From the NCBI RefSeq assembly GCF_900115005.1, contig NZ_FOUY01000006.1, positions 124,001-188,000 of the forward strand: 64,000 nt of DNA, given 5' to 3'. This document shows, in pieces, positions 1 to 11,009 of the stretch. The translations under genes were made by a program, and so were the position numbers. Below the pieces are notes generated by a model. The model was not told where the DNA came from. It did not search any database and saw nothing but the letters and a program-made list of their open reading frames with translations. Source of the DNA: Pseudonocardia ammonioxydans (lineage in GTDB: Bacteria; Actinomycetota; Actinomycetes; Mycobacteriales; Pseudonocardiaceae). Position 1 is the first letter of the stretch. Each line of letters starts with the position of its first letter.

Positions 1-2967
<2,967 letters not shown>

Positions 2968-2971
<4 letters not shown>

Positions 2972-3024
2972 CGGGGGCCCGCCGATCGGCGAGCGGGCAT
3001 CGACAGGGCGCGGACGCGCGGCAT
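2968..3024 (-). CDS. Short leader ORF translationally coupled to cobN
   Basis: An 18-codon ORF (MPRVRALSMPARRSAGPR) starts with ATG at 3024 behind a strong GAGGAAGG Shine-Dalgarno 7 nt upstream. Its TGA (2970-2968) overlaps the cobN GTG (2971-2969) as GTGA. cobN itself has only a weak GGCGGG upstream, so ribosomes finishing the leader could restart on cobN. The ORF lies between the cobalamin riboswitch and cobN, so the riboswitch may mask the leader's ribosome site rather than cobN's. That it is translated is an inference; the peptide resembles nothing I recognise. Confidence 0.5.
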
Positions 3025-3059
3025 CGGCGGACCTTCCTCGGGATCCTCGTCCCGGACGG

Positions 3060-3205
3060 AGGCGGTGCGGCGGGATGGGGGCAGTGTCTGGCTCCCCGGC
3101 CGCGGTCGGTGCGGCCGGATCACAGTGGCGGGACCGCGCCGGGTTCGCACCGGCTTCCTGGGTCCCCGCCCGCCGTCTTCGGTTGTCGGAGCCACCTTCA
3201 CCGGC
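3060..3205 (-). promoter_or_regulatory. Cobalamin (AdoCbl) riboswitch upstream of cobN
   Basis: Read on the minus strand the segment contains the conserved core: GCCGGTGCGAACCCGGCGCG, then GTCCCGCCACTGTGA (the B12 box, 3121-3137 on the plus strand), and later GGGAGCCAGACAC. These match cobalamin riboswitch consensus elements. Exact ends are approximate. It should repress cobN when adenosylcobalamin is abundant. No second copy is seen before cobG. Confidence 0.92.
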
Positions 3206-3214
3206 GGCCTCGTG

Positions 3215-3817
3215 TCACGTCAAGGCAGGCCGCACCAGGGTGGTGATCCGCACGTGCGACGGGGCGGCCGGGGCCGAGCCGAAGCCGAAGCGCACCGGCG
3301 GGGCGACCGGCGCGAGCCCGCCGAGATCGGCGCCGTCCCACCGGACGACGCCGTCGACGATCCGGTGCAGGTCCCGGGCGCCGTAGTACTCGCGGCGCCC
3401 GCCCCCGGCGCTGCCGGTGGTCCGCACCCCGGGCAGGACGCGGCGGGCCACCGGGTCGAGCGCGGCGAGCCAGCCGGGGTGGGCGGCCAGCCGGGGCGGG
3501 ACGGCCCGCAGCGCCCACCCCAGCGGCGGCCGGGCGCCCACCCACCAGGCCACCTCGAGCGGGCCGGCGACGACCTGCCGCCGGTCCCCGCTCGCGGTGT
3601 GGGTCACGGGCACGACCCGGATCTCGTCGAAGGTGTACGTGGCGGACACGAACGCCGCGACCTCGTCCGACGGCGCCAGCAGCAGGCGGTCCCCGCCGGC
3701 GGACTCGGTCATCACGTCGGTGAACGCGCCCAGCGGCGACCGCGGCCAGTGCCCGACCACCACCCGTCGCCCCTCGTGGGTGCCCAGGCCGGAGATCCAG
3801 CCGTCGAACCGGTCCAT
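3215..3817 (-). CDS. Conserved hypothetical protein, 200 aa
   Basis: A 200-residue soluble protein with no signal peptide or membrane segment; I do not recognise the family. It starts at ATG 3817 (MDRFDGWISGLGTHEGRR), with an in-frame GTG one codon earlier. The sequence has a regular alpha/beta look with WWVGARPPLGW and FGFGSAP segments. It lies downstream of the MHS transporter gene (32 nt gap) on the same strand and just before the cobalamin riboswitch. Codon bias on the minus strand supports it as a real gene. Its function is unknown. Confidence 0.75.
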   Translation of the reverse strand: MDRFDGWISGLGTHEGRRVVVGHWPRSPLGAFTDVMTESAGGDRLLLAPSDEVAAFVSATYTFDEIRVVPVTHTASGDRRQVVAGPLEVAWWVGARPPLGWALRAVPPRLAAHPGWLAALDPVARRVLPGVRTTGSAGGGRREYYGARDLHRIVDGVVRWDGADLGGLAPVAPPVRFGFGSAPAAPSHVRITTLVRPALT

Positions 3818-3849
3818 CACGCCGCCTGTACCCGGCCCCGGGCCCGGCC

Positions 3850-5175
3850 TCACACGGGCAGGCGGTCCCGTCCGGTCTCCCGCAGCGTCAGGACGGTGAC
3901 CACACCGATCAGCGCGACCCCGATCACCCAGAACGCCGGCGACATCGCGTTGCCGGTGCTCTGCACGAGCTGCGCCGCCACGTAGGGAGCGGTCCCGCCC
4001 GCGAGGATCGTGCCGATGTTGAAGCCCAGCGCGACGCCGGTGTAACGGACCCGCCGCGGGAACAGCTCGGTGAACTGCGGGAACGCCGGCACCTGGGCCA
4101 GCCCGTTGACGGCCATGTAGACGACGTAGACCAGCGTCACGACGACGATGCTCGACGTGGCGCCGAGCAGTGCGAACGCCGGCCAGGCGAGTACCAGGTA
4201 GAGCGCGTACGCCGCCAGGAGCACCGGCTTGCGTCCGTACCGGTCGGTGAGCATGCCGGCGAGCGGGTACGTCGCACACGCCAGGGCGATGCCGATCGCC
4301 GACGCCCAGTAGACGGCCTCCTTGTCGAAGCCCTGGGTCTGGATCAGGTAGGTGCTGAAGTAGGTCAGGCCGACGTAGCCGGTGCCGTTCATGGCGATCG
4401 CGATCCCGACGACCCGCAGGACCGCGCCGGGCCGCTCCCGCACGACGCTGAGCAGCGGGCTGCGGACGACCTCGCGCTTCTCCGACATCGCCTCGAACTC
4501 GGCGGTGTCCTCGAGCTTCACCCGCACCCACAGGCAGACCAGGGCGAGCGGGACGGCGATCAGGAACGGGACCCGCCAGCCCCAGGCGATCATCTGCTCC
4601 GCGGTGGTGAACGCGGTGACCAGGCCGACCACCGCTGCCGCGACGGAGAAGCCGAGCGTCGACCCGACCGGGGTCAGCGAGCCGTAGAGACCCCGCCGCC
4701 CGGGCGGGGCCGACTCGGCGACGTAGGTCGCGGCCCCACCGATCTCGCCGCCGGCCGAGAAGCCCTGGGCGAGTCGGACGAGGACCAGCAGCACGGGCGC
4801 GAGGACGCCCGCGGTCGAGAAGTCGGGCAGCAGACCGAGGAGCCCCGAGAAGGCGCCCATCGTGACCACCGTGACGACCAGCGCGTGCTTACGGCCCCGC
4901 CGGTCGCCGAGCCGGCCGAAGAACCAGCCACCGAGGGGTCGCATGATGTAGGCCGACCCGAACACCGCCAGGGTGAGCAGGATCGAGACGCCGGGCTCGT
5001 CGCTGGGGAAGAACAGCGGTCCGAGGGTGACCGCGAGGAAGGCGTAGACGCTGAAGTCGTAGTACTCGATCAGCGTCCCGACCCCACCGGCCAGTGCGGC
5101 GCGGCGGGCGGACAGCGGTGCGGTGGACCGGGCCCCGGCGGCGGCGCCGTCCGGTGGGGACGTGGTCTCGGACAT
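3850..5175 (-). CDS. MHS-family MFS transporter (organic acid:H+ symporter)
   Basis: A 441-residue major-facilitator protein of the metabolite:H+ symporter type, with twelve predicted membrane segments. The signature loops GRLGDRRGRK (after TM2) and GMLTDRYGRK (after TM8) are intact, and TM1 reads GTLIEYYDFSVYAF as in ShiA, ProP and alpha-ketoglutarate permeases. The start is ATG 5175 (MSETTSPP), with AGGAG seven bases upstream; an in-frame ATG at 5196 lacks that site. It is last in the operon after the aconitase-type small subunit (35 nt gap), so it likely imports the di- or tricarboxylate that the three enzymes degrade. The substrate is inferred. Confidence 0.92.
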   Translation of the reverse strand: MSETTSPPDGAAAGARSTAPLSARRAALAGGVGTLIEYYDFSVYAFLAVTLGPLFFPSDEPGVSILLTLAVFGSAYIMRPLGGWFFGRLGDRRGRKHALVVTVVTMGAFSGLLGLLPDFSTAGVLAPVLLVLVRLAQGFSAGGEIGGAATYVAESAPPGRRGLYGSLTPVGSTLGFSVAAAVVGLVTAFTTAEQMIAWGWRVPFLIAVPLALVCLWVRVKLEDTAEFEAMSEKREVVRSPLLSVVRERPGAVLRVVGIAIAMNGTGYVGLTYFSTYLIQTQGFDKEAVYWASAIGIALACATYPLAGMLTDRYGRKPVLLAAYALYLVLAWPAFALLGATSSIVVVTLVYVVYMAVNGLAQVPAFPQFTELFPRRVRYTGVALGFNIGTILAGGTAPYVAAQLVQSTGNAMSPAFWVIGVALIGVVTVLTLRETGRDRLPV

Positions 5176-5210
5176 GGAGGAGCTCCTGATCGTCACTGAT
5201 CTCGGGGGTG

Positions 5211-5741
5211 TCAGGTTCGGGCGTGCTCGGCGAGCAGCAGCTTCAGCGAGCCACCCGCCTCGATGACCCGGGTCACCCGCTCACTGGGCGGGGTGCCGTG
5301 CAGGGTCCGGCCGCCGGGCAGCGCGACGGTGGCGGTGCGCCAGTCGAGCCGTACGTCGTCCCCGGTGCCGGCGGCCGCGGTGATCCCCGCGACCGTGATC
5401 AGCGGCATCCCGTTGTAGGTCTCGCCGCGCCAGAATCCGGGCGAGAACGACTCCGCGATCACCGCTGCGATACCGAGGTCGCGCAGGGCGACCATCGGCG
5501 GGTAGTGCGGGTGGCCGTACCCGAAGTTCCGACCACCGACGATCACGTCGCCCGGCCGGACCCGGTCCGCGAACGACGGGTCGTAGGCCTGCATGACCTT
5601 GCTGCGCAGAAACTCGGCGTCGTAGGACTTGATGTTCTCGACGCCGATCACGAGGTCGATGTCGAAGTCGTCGCCGAAGACCCAGGCGACTCGTCCGGCG
5701 ATCACGTCCGGGGGCGGTGGGTAGTTCCGTGCGGCGCTCAC
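5211..5741 (-). CDS. Aconitase/LeuD-type hydratase small subunit
   Basis: A 176-residue swivel-domain subunit of the LeuD / homoaconitase small / DmdB type. It keeps GDDFDIDLVI near the N-terminus and the VGGRNFGYGHPHYP substrate-loop motif (residues about 70-85), matching the G-x-N-F-G-x-G-S-S/H-R-E region of the family. The GTG start at 5741 overlaps the TGA of the large-subunit gene (GTGA), so the two are translationally coupled and form one heterodimer. It is distinct from leucine biosynthesis LeuD, given the lyase and transporter neighbours. A dimethylmaleate or methylcitrate-like substrate is inferred. Confidence 0.88.
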   Translation of the reverse strand: MSAARNYPPPPDVIAGRVAWVFGDDFDIDLVIGVENIKSYDAEFLRSKVMQAYDPSFADRVRPGDVIVGGRNFGYGHPHYPPMVALRDLGIAAVIAESFSPGFWRGETYNGMPLITVAGITAAAGTGDDVRLDWRTATVALPGGRTLHGTPPSERVTRVIEAGGSLKLLLAEHART

Positions 5742-7006
5742 CGACCGGTCACCCCGTCCGCGGCGGTGATGCTGCCGGCGACCGCGCTGGCCGCGACCGT
5801 CGACGCGGAGCCCATGTAGATGTTGGCGTCGGTGCTGCCCATCCGACCGGAGATGTTGAGGACGCCGGTCGAGATGCAGTTCTCGTCGGGCTGCAGCGGC
5901 TTCTGGTAGCCGAAGCAGAAGTCGCAGGAGGACCGGGCGACCTGTGCGCCTGCCGCGCGCAGCACGTCGAGCAGCCCCTCGTCCTCGGCCTGCCGGTGTA
6001 CCGCGTCCGAGGTCGGGACGACGTTGAGCTCGACCCCGGGGGCGACGGTCCGCCCGTCGAGGATCAGGGCCGCGGCGCGGATGTCCTCGATCCGGCCGGA
6101 GGCGCACGATCCGATGAATGCCTTCGTCACCGCCGTCCCGTCGAGGTCGGCGGCGTCGCGCGTGTTGGCCGAGCGGGCCGATCCGGGCAGCACGACCTGC
6201 GGGACGATCGTGGACAGGTCGTAGTGGTGGACGGCGTGGTACTCGGCGTCGGCGTCCGGGGACTGCGGTACCAAGTGTCCACCGCCGACCCGCCGCGCGT
6301 GCTCCAGCGAGGTCGCATCCGGCTCGAACACCGCCGAGACGGCGCCGGTGAACATCGCCATTCCGCACAGGCCCTGCCGGAGGTCGATCGGCATCGCGCG
6401 CGCACCGGGGCCACCGAACTCCATCACCTGGTGCGCGCACCCATCGGCACCGTGGTCGCCGATGATCCGGTGTACCAGGTCCCGGCTGTCCACGCCGGGC
6501 CGGAACTCGCCGGTCAGCTCGAACCGGGTGGTGGCCGGGACGTCCAGGAATATCCGGCCGGAGACCCAGGCCTCCAGCAGGTCGCGGCGCACACCCCACC
6601 CGAGCGCGCCGAAGGCACCCGCGCCGGAGATGTGTCCGTCGAAGTGGATGAGGAAGTTCCCCGGCTGCGCGTACCCCAGCTCGGCCATCACCTGGTGCCC
6701 GATTCCGCGGGCCTCGTGCAGGGCGATGCCGTAGAACTCGCACCAGTCCCGGGTGACCTGGTGGACCTCCTGCTCGCGGGCGTCCTCCCGGGTGAGCATG
6801 TGATCGATGAACACGACGTAGCGTTCAGGATCGGCGAGCTCACGGATGCCGAAGTCGTCGTGCATCTGCCGGAACATCACGTCGGTGTAGCCCGGGAAGT
6901 CGTAGGCGATCATGTAGTCCGGCCGGATCGGGAGGTTGTCCCCCGCCCGGACCGACGGCACGCCCGCGGCGCGGGCGAGGATCTTCTCCGTGATCGTCGC
7001 GCCCAC
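5738..7006 (-). CDS. Aconitase/LeuC-type hydratase large subunit
   Basis: A 422-residue 3-isopropylmalate dehydratase / homoaconitase-type large subunit, a 4Fe-4S hydro-lyase. The three cluster cysteines are visible: one in FIGSCASGRIEDI (residues about 298-310) and two in SSCDFCFGYQ (about 362-371). The GTG start at 7006 abuts the stop of the preceding lyase gene with no gap. With a short separate small subunit and an ICL/PEPM-family lyase, the set resembles dimethylmaleate hydratase DmdAB plus dimethylmalate lyase of nicotinate fermentation. Other 2-alkylmalate substrates are equally possible. Confidence 0.88.
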   Translation of the reverse strand: MGATITEKILARAAGVPSVRAGDNLPIRPDYMIAYDFPGYTDVMFRQMHDDFGIRELADPERYVVFIDHMLTREDAREQEVHQVTRDWCEFYGIALHEARGIGHQVMAELGYAQPGNFLIHFDGHISGAGAFGALGWGVRRDLLEAWVSGRIFLDVPATTRFELTGEFRPGVDSRDLVHRIIGDHGADGCAHQVMEFGGPGARAMPIDLRQGLCGMAMFTGAVSAVFEPDATSLEHARRVGGGHLVPQSPDADAEYHAVHHYDLSTIVPQVVLPGSARSANTRDAADLDGTAVTKAFIGSCASGRIEDIRAAALILDGRTVAPGVELNVVPTSDAVHRQAEDEGLLDVLRAAGAQVARSSCDFCFGYQKPLQPDENCISTGVLNISGRMGSTDANIYMGSASTVAASAVAGSITAADGVTGR

Positions 7007-7861
7007 TCACACCACCGCCGCGGGAAGGTAGGCGTGCTGCTGGCGCTCGATCTCGGCCATGCCGATGAGCTCGACGAACTCGTGATGCCCCAGACCGTCC
7101 TCGCTCACCGTCGCAGGTGCCTCCCCCGCCGCCAGACGGCCGAGGCAACGCCGTGCGGCTCCGGTGACGGCCATCAGTACCTGGGTCGGCAGCAGCGCGA
7201 GCCGGACGCCGATCTGCTCCATGACCTCCGGGGTGAACTCGCGCTCGGTCCACGCCGACGCGGTCAGCGTCGCGGTCAGGGGGACGCCGGCGACCTCACG
7301 GCACCGGGCCCATTCCTCGACCGTCGTGAACGTCTTGGTCACCGGCATGATCATGTCTGCACCGGCGCGGACGTAGGCCTCCGCACGACGGAGCGCCTCG
7401 TCGCCCCGGGCGTCGGTGCGCGCGATGACGATCATCTCGCCGGCCGCGTCCTTCACCGCCCGGACCTTGCCCTCGGCCTCCGCCGGGTCGACCAGCTCCA
7501 CCTCGGCTCCGGGGATCAACGGGCAACGCTTCGGGGAGCGCTGGTCCTCCATAAAGACCGCGGCGACCCCGGCGTCGGCGAACCGGCGGGCGGTCCGGGC
7601 CGCGTTGACGGCGTTGCCGTACCCGGTGTCGATGTCGGCGATCACCGGCAGCGTGCTGGCCTCCCGGATCGTCCGCACCGCCTGCAGGTTCTCCGACATC
7701 GTGTACAGCTCCGCGTCCGGATATCCGAGCGCCGCCGAGATCGCGAAGCCGGACGCGCACAGCGCGGGGAAGCCCGACTGCTCGGCAAGTCGTGCCGTCA
7801 GCCCGTCCCACACGCCGGGCGCCTGGACGAGCCCCATCGAGATCATCTCGCGCAGTTCCAC
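7007..7861 (-). CDS. Isocitrate lyase/PEP mutase-family C-C lyase
   Basis: A 284-residue TIM-barrel protein of the ICL/PEPM superfamily (2-methylisocitrate lyase, 2,3-dimethylmalate lyase, oxaloacetate decarboxylase). It has PVIADIDTGYGN (metal-binding aspartates), VFMEDQRSPKRCPL (mobile catalytic loop with the Cys) and VIARTDAR. The loop reads K-R-C-P instead of the isocitrate lyase K-K-C-G-H, arguing against isocitrate as substrate. The start is GTG 7861, with AGAGAGG nine bases upstream. First gene of a four-gene operon, divergent from an IclR regulator. It would cleave the hydrated alkyl-malate into pyruvate and a short acid; the exact substrate is inferred. Confidence 0.9.
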   Translation of the reverse strand: MELREMISMGLVQAPGVWDGLTARLAEQSGFPALCASGFAISAALGYPDAELYTMSENLQAVRTIREASTLPVIADIDTGYGNAVNAARTARRFADAGVAAVFMEDQRSPKRCPLIPGAEVELVDPAEAEGKVRAVKDAAGEMIVIARTDARGDEALRRAEAYVRAGADMIMPVTKTFTTVEEWARCREVAGVPLTATLTASAWTEREFTPEVMEQIGVRLALLPTQVLMAVTGAARRCLGRLAAGEAPATVSEDGLGHHEFVELIGMAEIERQQHAYLPAAVV

Positions 7862-7887
7862 TGAGCACCTCTCTGTGTATCGTGATG

Positions 7888-7901
7888 CGAAACGCGTTCC
7901 G
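7888..7901. promoter_or_regulatory. Candidate IclR operator between divergent genes
   Basis: The divergent spacer holds an imperfect palindrome CGAAACGCGTTCCG, 12 of 14 positions symmetric around ACGCGT. It sits 27 bp before the lyase start and about 90 bp before the IclR start. IclR regulators bind such palindromes in shared promoters, so this is the best operator candidate here. Confidence 0.45.
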
Positions 7902-7992
7902 AAAATGTGGCCGGTGGACGACGATGTGTCAAGACGCTGTGGCGGGCCGGTCACTAACCTGGCGCCGGTACGAGACGACGAGTGAGGTGACA

Positions 7993-8790
7993 GTGGGCGG
8001 TGCAGCCCCCGTCGAGGGCCCCGACGCGACGAGTCGCGAGACCGTGGGTTCGGTCCTGCGCGCCTGCCGGCTGCTCGAACACTTCGGAGCGGACCGACCG
8101 GTGATCACGCTGGCCGAGCTGACCGCGGCGAGCGGCCTGAACAAGCCGACGGTCCACCGGTTGATGACCTCGTTCGTCGAGGCCGGGTGGGTGCACCGGG
8201 ACGCGGCGGGTGCCTACCGGGTCCGGATGCCGGTGTTCGCGGTCGGTGCCGCTGCGCTGGCCGAATTCGACCTGCGCACCGAGGCGCGCCCGGCGCTGGA
8301 GGATTTGGCCGCCCGGTTCGGAGACACCGCCTTCCTGATGGTTCCCGCCGATGCGGGCGCGGTCTGCATCGACCGCGTCGAGGGCGGGAAGCCGCTGGTG
8401 GTGGCCGGGATCGGCATCGGAACCGTGCTCCCGTGGCACGCCGCAGCGGCGCCGGTGGTCATGGCCGCCGTCGATCCGGCGATCCGGGAGCGCGCCCTGG
8501 CCGGTGAGCTGACGGCCTTCACCGCCGCCACGTACGTGGACCGCGAGGGTTTCGCGGCGCACCTCGCCACGGTCCGGGACGCCGGGATCGCGATCAGCCG
8601 CGACGACTACCTGGGCGGAGTGTCCGCCGTCGCCGCACCGGTGCTCGGCCGCGACGGGGCGTTGGAGGCCACCCTCAGCCTCGGCGGGCGCAGCGAGGAC
8701 TTCACCGGTGAGGCGGGGGACGCCCGGGCCGCGGCGGTGGCCGAGGCGGCGCGGAGGCTCAGTACCACCGTCGGCGCGCGGCCCGCCTGA
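7993..8790 (+). CDS. IclR-family transcriptional regulator
   Basis: A 265-residue IclR protein with an N-terminal winged helix (SVLRACRLLEHFGA..., residues about 20-80, recognition helix NKPTVHRLMTSF) and a C-terminal ligand-sensing domain ending in SAVAAPVLGRDG. The GTG start at 7993 has GAGG five bases upstream; GTG 7987 is an alternative two codons earlier. It is divergent from the lyase-hydratase-transporter operon, the usual arrangement for a local regulator responding to the pathway's acid substrate. Confidence 0.9.
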   Translation: MGGAAPVEGPDATSRETVGSVLRACRLLEHFGADRPVITLAELTAASGLNKPTVHRLMTSFVEAGWVHRDAAGAYRVRMPVFAVGAAALAEFDLRTEARPALEDLAARFGDTAFLMVPADAGAVCIDRVEGGKPLVVAGIGIGTVLPWHAAAAPVVMAAVDPAIRERALAGELTAFTAATYVDREGFAAHLATVRDAGIAISRDDYLGGVSAVAAPVLGRDGALEATLSLGGRSEDFTGEAGDARAAAVAEAARRLSTTVGARPA

Positions 8791-8884
8791 CCGGACCCGG
8801 TCCTCACCCGAGAGCCCGAGAGCCTGCTGCTTCGCACCGACACATGCAGTAGGACGGTGGGCACAGCCGTCCCGAGGAGGTCCC

Positions 8885-9847
8885 ATGCCCATCGGCCCGG
8901 TCGACGCCGGCACCGTCCCCCGTTTCGCCGGTCCCCCCACGTTCGCCCGTCTCCCCCGCCTCGACGAGGTCGAGCGGGCGGACGTCGTGGTGCTGGGCCT
9001 GCCGTTCGACTCGGGCGTCACCTACCGCCCCGGCGCGCGGTTCGGCCCGGCCCACGTGCGGGCGTCGTCGAAGCTGTTGCGCCCCTACCACCCGCCGCTG
9101 GGGGTGGCCCCGTTCGCGGCGCAGCAGGTCGCCGACGCGGGCGACCTGGGCCTCACGCCGTTCGACATCGCCGAGGCCGTGCGCACCGTCGAGCAGGCCG
9201 CGGACCGGCTGCGCGCGGACGGGACGACGCTGCTCGCCCTCGGCGGCGACCACACCGTCGCGCTGCCGCTGCTGCGTTCCGTGGCGCGCACGCACGGCCC
9301 GGTCGGCGTCGTCCACTTCGACGCGCACCTCGACACCTGGGGTCCCTACTTCGGCGCGGACGTCACCCACGGGACGCCGTTCCGCAACGCCGCCGAGGAG
9401 GGTCTACTGGACCCACGGCGCTGCCTGCACGTCGGCATCCGCGGGTCGCTGCACTCCGGGCAGGACCTCACCGCCGACGAGGTCCTCGGCTTCCAGGTGA
9501 TCCACACCGACGCGTTCCAGACCGAGGGCCTGCCCGCCGTGGTCGAGCGGATGCGCCGCCGGCTCGGCACCGGCCCGGTGTACGTGTCGGTCGACATCGA
9601 CGTCCTCGACCCCGCGCACGCGCCCGGCACCGGGACGCCGGAGGCCGGCGGGCTGACCAGCCGCGAGCTGCTGCACGTGCTGCGGGCGCTGGCCGGGGTC
9701 GACGTGGTCGGCGCCGACGTCGTCGAGGTCGCCCCTGCCTACGACCACGCCGAGATCACCGGCATCGCCGCGGCGCACATCGCCTACGAGCTGCTGTCGG
9801 TGCTGGCCGCCAACCGGTCCGAGGGGACTCCGCACCCGAGCGGGTGA
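8885..9847 (+). CDS. speB: Agmatinase-type ureohydrolase
   Basis: A 320-residue member of the arginase/agmatinase family, hydrolysing a guanidino compound to an amine and urea with a binuclear Mn centre. The metal ligands are present: LGGDHTV (residues about 119-125), HFDAHLDTW (about 143-151) and VDIDVLDPAHAPGTGTPEAGG (split here as VDIDVLDP near 234-241). The EAGGLTSRE stretch matches agmatinases more than arginases. The start is ATG 8885 after GGAGG. It stands alone between the IclR gene and an NlpC/P60 gene. Guanidinobutyrase is an alternative specificity. Confidence 0.88.
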   Translation: MPIGPVDAGTVPRFAGPPTFARLPRLDEVERADVVVLGLPFDSGVTYRPGARFGPAHVRASSKLLRPYHPPLGVAPFAAQQVADAGDLGLTPFDIAEAVRTVEQAADRLRADGTTLLALGGDHTVALPLLRSVARTHGPVGVVHFDAHLDTWGPYFGADVTHGTPFRNAAEEGLLDPRRCLHVGIRGSLHSGQDLTADEVLGFQVIHTDAFQTEGLPAVVERMRRRLGTGPVYVSVDIDVLDPAHAPGTGTPEAGGLTSRELLHVLRALAGVDVVGADVVEVAPAYDHAEITGIAAAHIAYELLSVLAANRSEGTPHPSG

Positions 9848-9928
9848 CCGGGCCGGTGCGCCTGCTTGCCGTGCCCGGGCCCGCCGCCGACGCTCGCCGC
9901 GCAGCGTCCCCGGCAGGCGGAGGAACCC

Positions 9929-10927
9929 GTGACCCGACGCATCGTCACCGTCCTGCTCGGCGCGGCGCTGATCACCGCGCTCGGCGCTCCCGCCGCCCAG
10001 GCCGGGCCCGCCACCGGGATCCCGGCCGCGGACCGGGCGTTCGTCGACGTCTCGGTCGCGACGGTGTGGACCTCACCCGCGAGCCCGCGCGAGCGGGACC
10101 GCGACGCGGTCGGCTCCCCGGCCGACCCCGCGGCCTGGCTGACGTCGATGACAGCGGCCGACCGGCGGGAGCTGACGACGGCGTCGCGCACCCAGACCCA
10201 GGTCCTCTACGGCGCGCCCGTGCAGGTGCTGGAACGCCGCGACGGCTGGGCCAGGGTGGTCGTGCCCGGCCAGCCCAGCGGCAAGGACGAGCGCGGCTAC
10301 CCCGGCTGGACCCCCTCGGCGCAGCTCGACGACGGCGCCGCGTTCGCCGGGCTCGCCTCGGCGCTGCCCGAGGGCACCGTCGACGACGTCGCCACCACCT
10401 GGCTGTACCGCGACGAGGCCCGCACCGACCGGTTGCGCGAGGTCAGCATCGGCACCCGGCTGCCGGTGCTCGCCGGGGGCGGCGAGGCCGTCGAGCTGGC
10501 GCTGCCCGACGGTGGCACGGCCTGGGCCGACGCCGCGCACGTCCGGGTCGGCGACGCCCCCGCCCCGACCGGTGAGGACCTGGTCCGCACGGCCCGGCTG
10601 TTCCTGGACCGCCCCTACCTGTGGGGTGGCCGGTCCGGGTTCGCGCCGGACTGCTCCGGGCTGACCGGTCTGGTCCACGCGGTGCACGGGATCACGATCG
10701 GGCGCGACGCCGCGGACCAGGCCACCGCTGGGCGCGCCGTCCCGCGGGACCAGCTGCGGCCCGGTGACCTGCTGTTCTGGGGCTCCCCCGGCACGCACGT
10801 CGCGATCTACGCCGGGGACGGGACGATGATCGAGGCGTTCGACGCCGCGACCCCGGTGCGCCACACCCCCGTGCGGTTCGACGCGACCTTCTCCGGAGCC
10901 CGGCGGTACCTGCCCGACACCCGCTGA
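9929..10927 (+). CDS. Secreted NlpC/P60-family cell-wall hydrolase
   Basis: A 332-residue exported protein: signal peptide (residues 1-26, cleavage after AAQA), two SH3-like regions (about 30-215) and a C-terminal NlpC/P60 cysteine peptidase. The catalytic Cys lies in PDCSGLTGLVHAV (about 240) and the His in THVAIYAGDG (about 289), with LRPGDLLFW between. Such proteins cut D-glutamyl-mesoDAP peptide bonds in peptidoglycan outside the membrane. The start is GTG 9929 behind GGCGGAGG; an upstream ATG would bury the signal peptide. It has no evident operon link with neighbours. Confidence 0.9.
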   Translation: MTRRIVTVLLGAALITALGAPAAQAGPATGIPAADRAFVDVSVATVWTSPASPRERDRDAVGSPADPAAWLTSMTAADRRELTTASRTQTQVLYGAPVQVLERRDGWARVVVPGQPSGKDERGYPGWTPSAQLDDGAAFAGLASALPEGTVDDVATTWLYRDEARTDRLREVSIGTRLPVLAGGGEAVELALPDGGTAWADAAHVRVGDAPAPTGEDLVRTARLFLDRPYLWGGRSGFAPDCSGLTGLVHAVHGITIGRDAADQATAGRAVPRDQLRPGDLLFWGSPGTHVAIYAGDGTMIEAFDAATPVRHTPVRFDATFSGARRYLPDTR

Positions 10928-10996
10928 TGCCCCGGCCGGGGCGCGTGTGACCGACCCCGCCGCCGTCGTACGGGGCCGGGCCCGGTGCGCCATGCC

Positions 10997-11002
10997 TACA
11001 GT
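10997..11002 (+). promoter_or_regulatory. -10 box (TACAGT), leaderless start of cobG
   Basis: TACAGT ends 7 nt before the GTG at 11010, the spacing expected when transcription starts on the start codon itself. Confidence 0.45.
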
Positions 11003-11009
11003 GGCACCC

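Noticed and set aside
3200..3230. A GTGTCACGT word near the cobalamin riboswitch as a fourth copy of the cobG palindrome
   Set aside because: Only nine bases match and the right-hand arm is missing.
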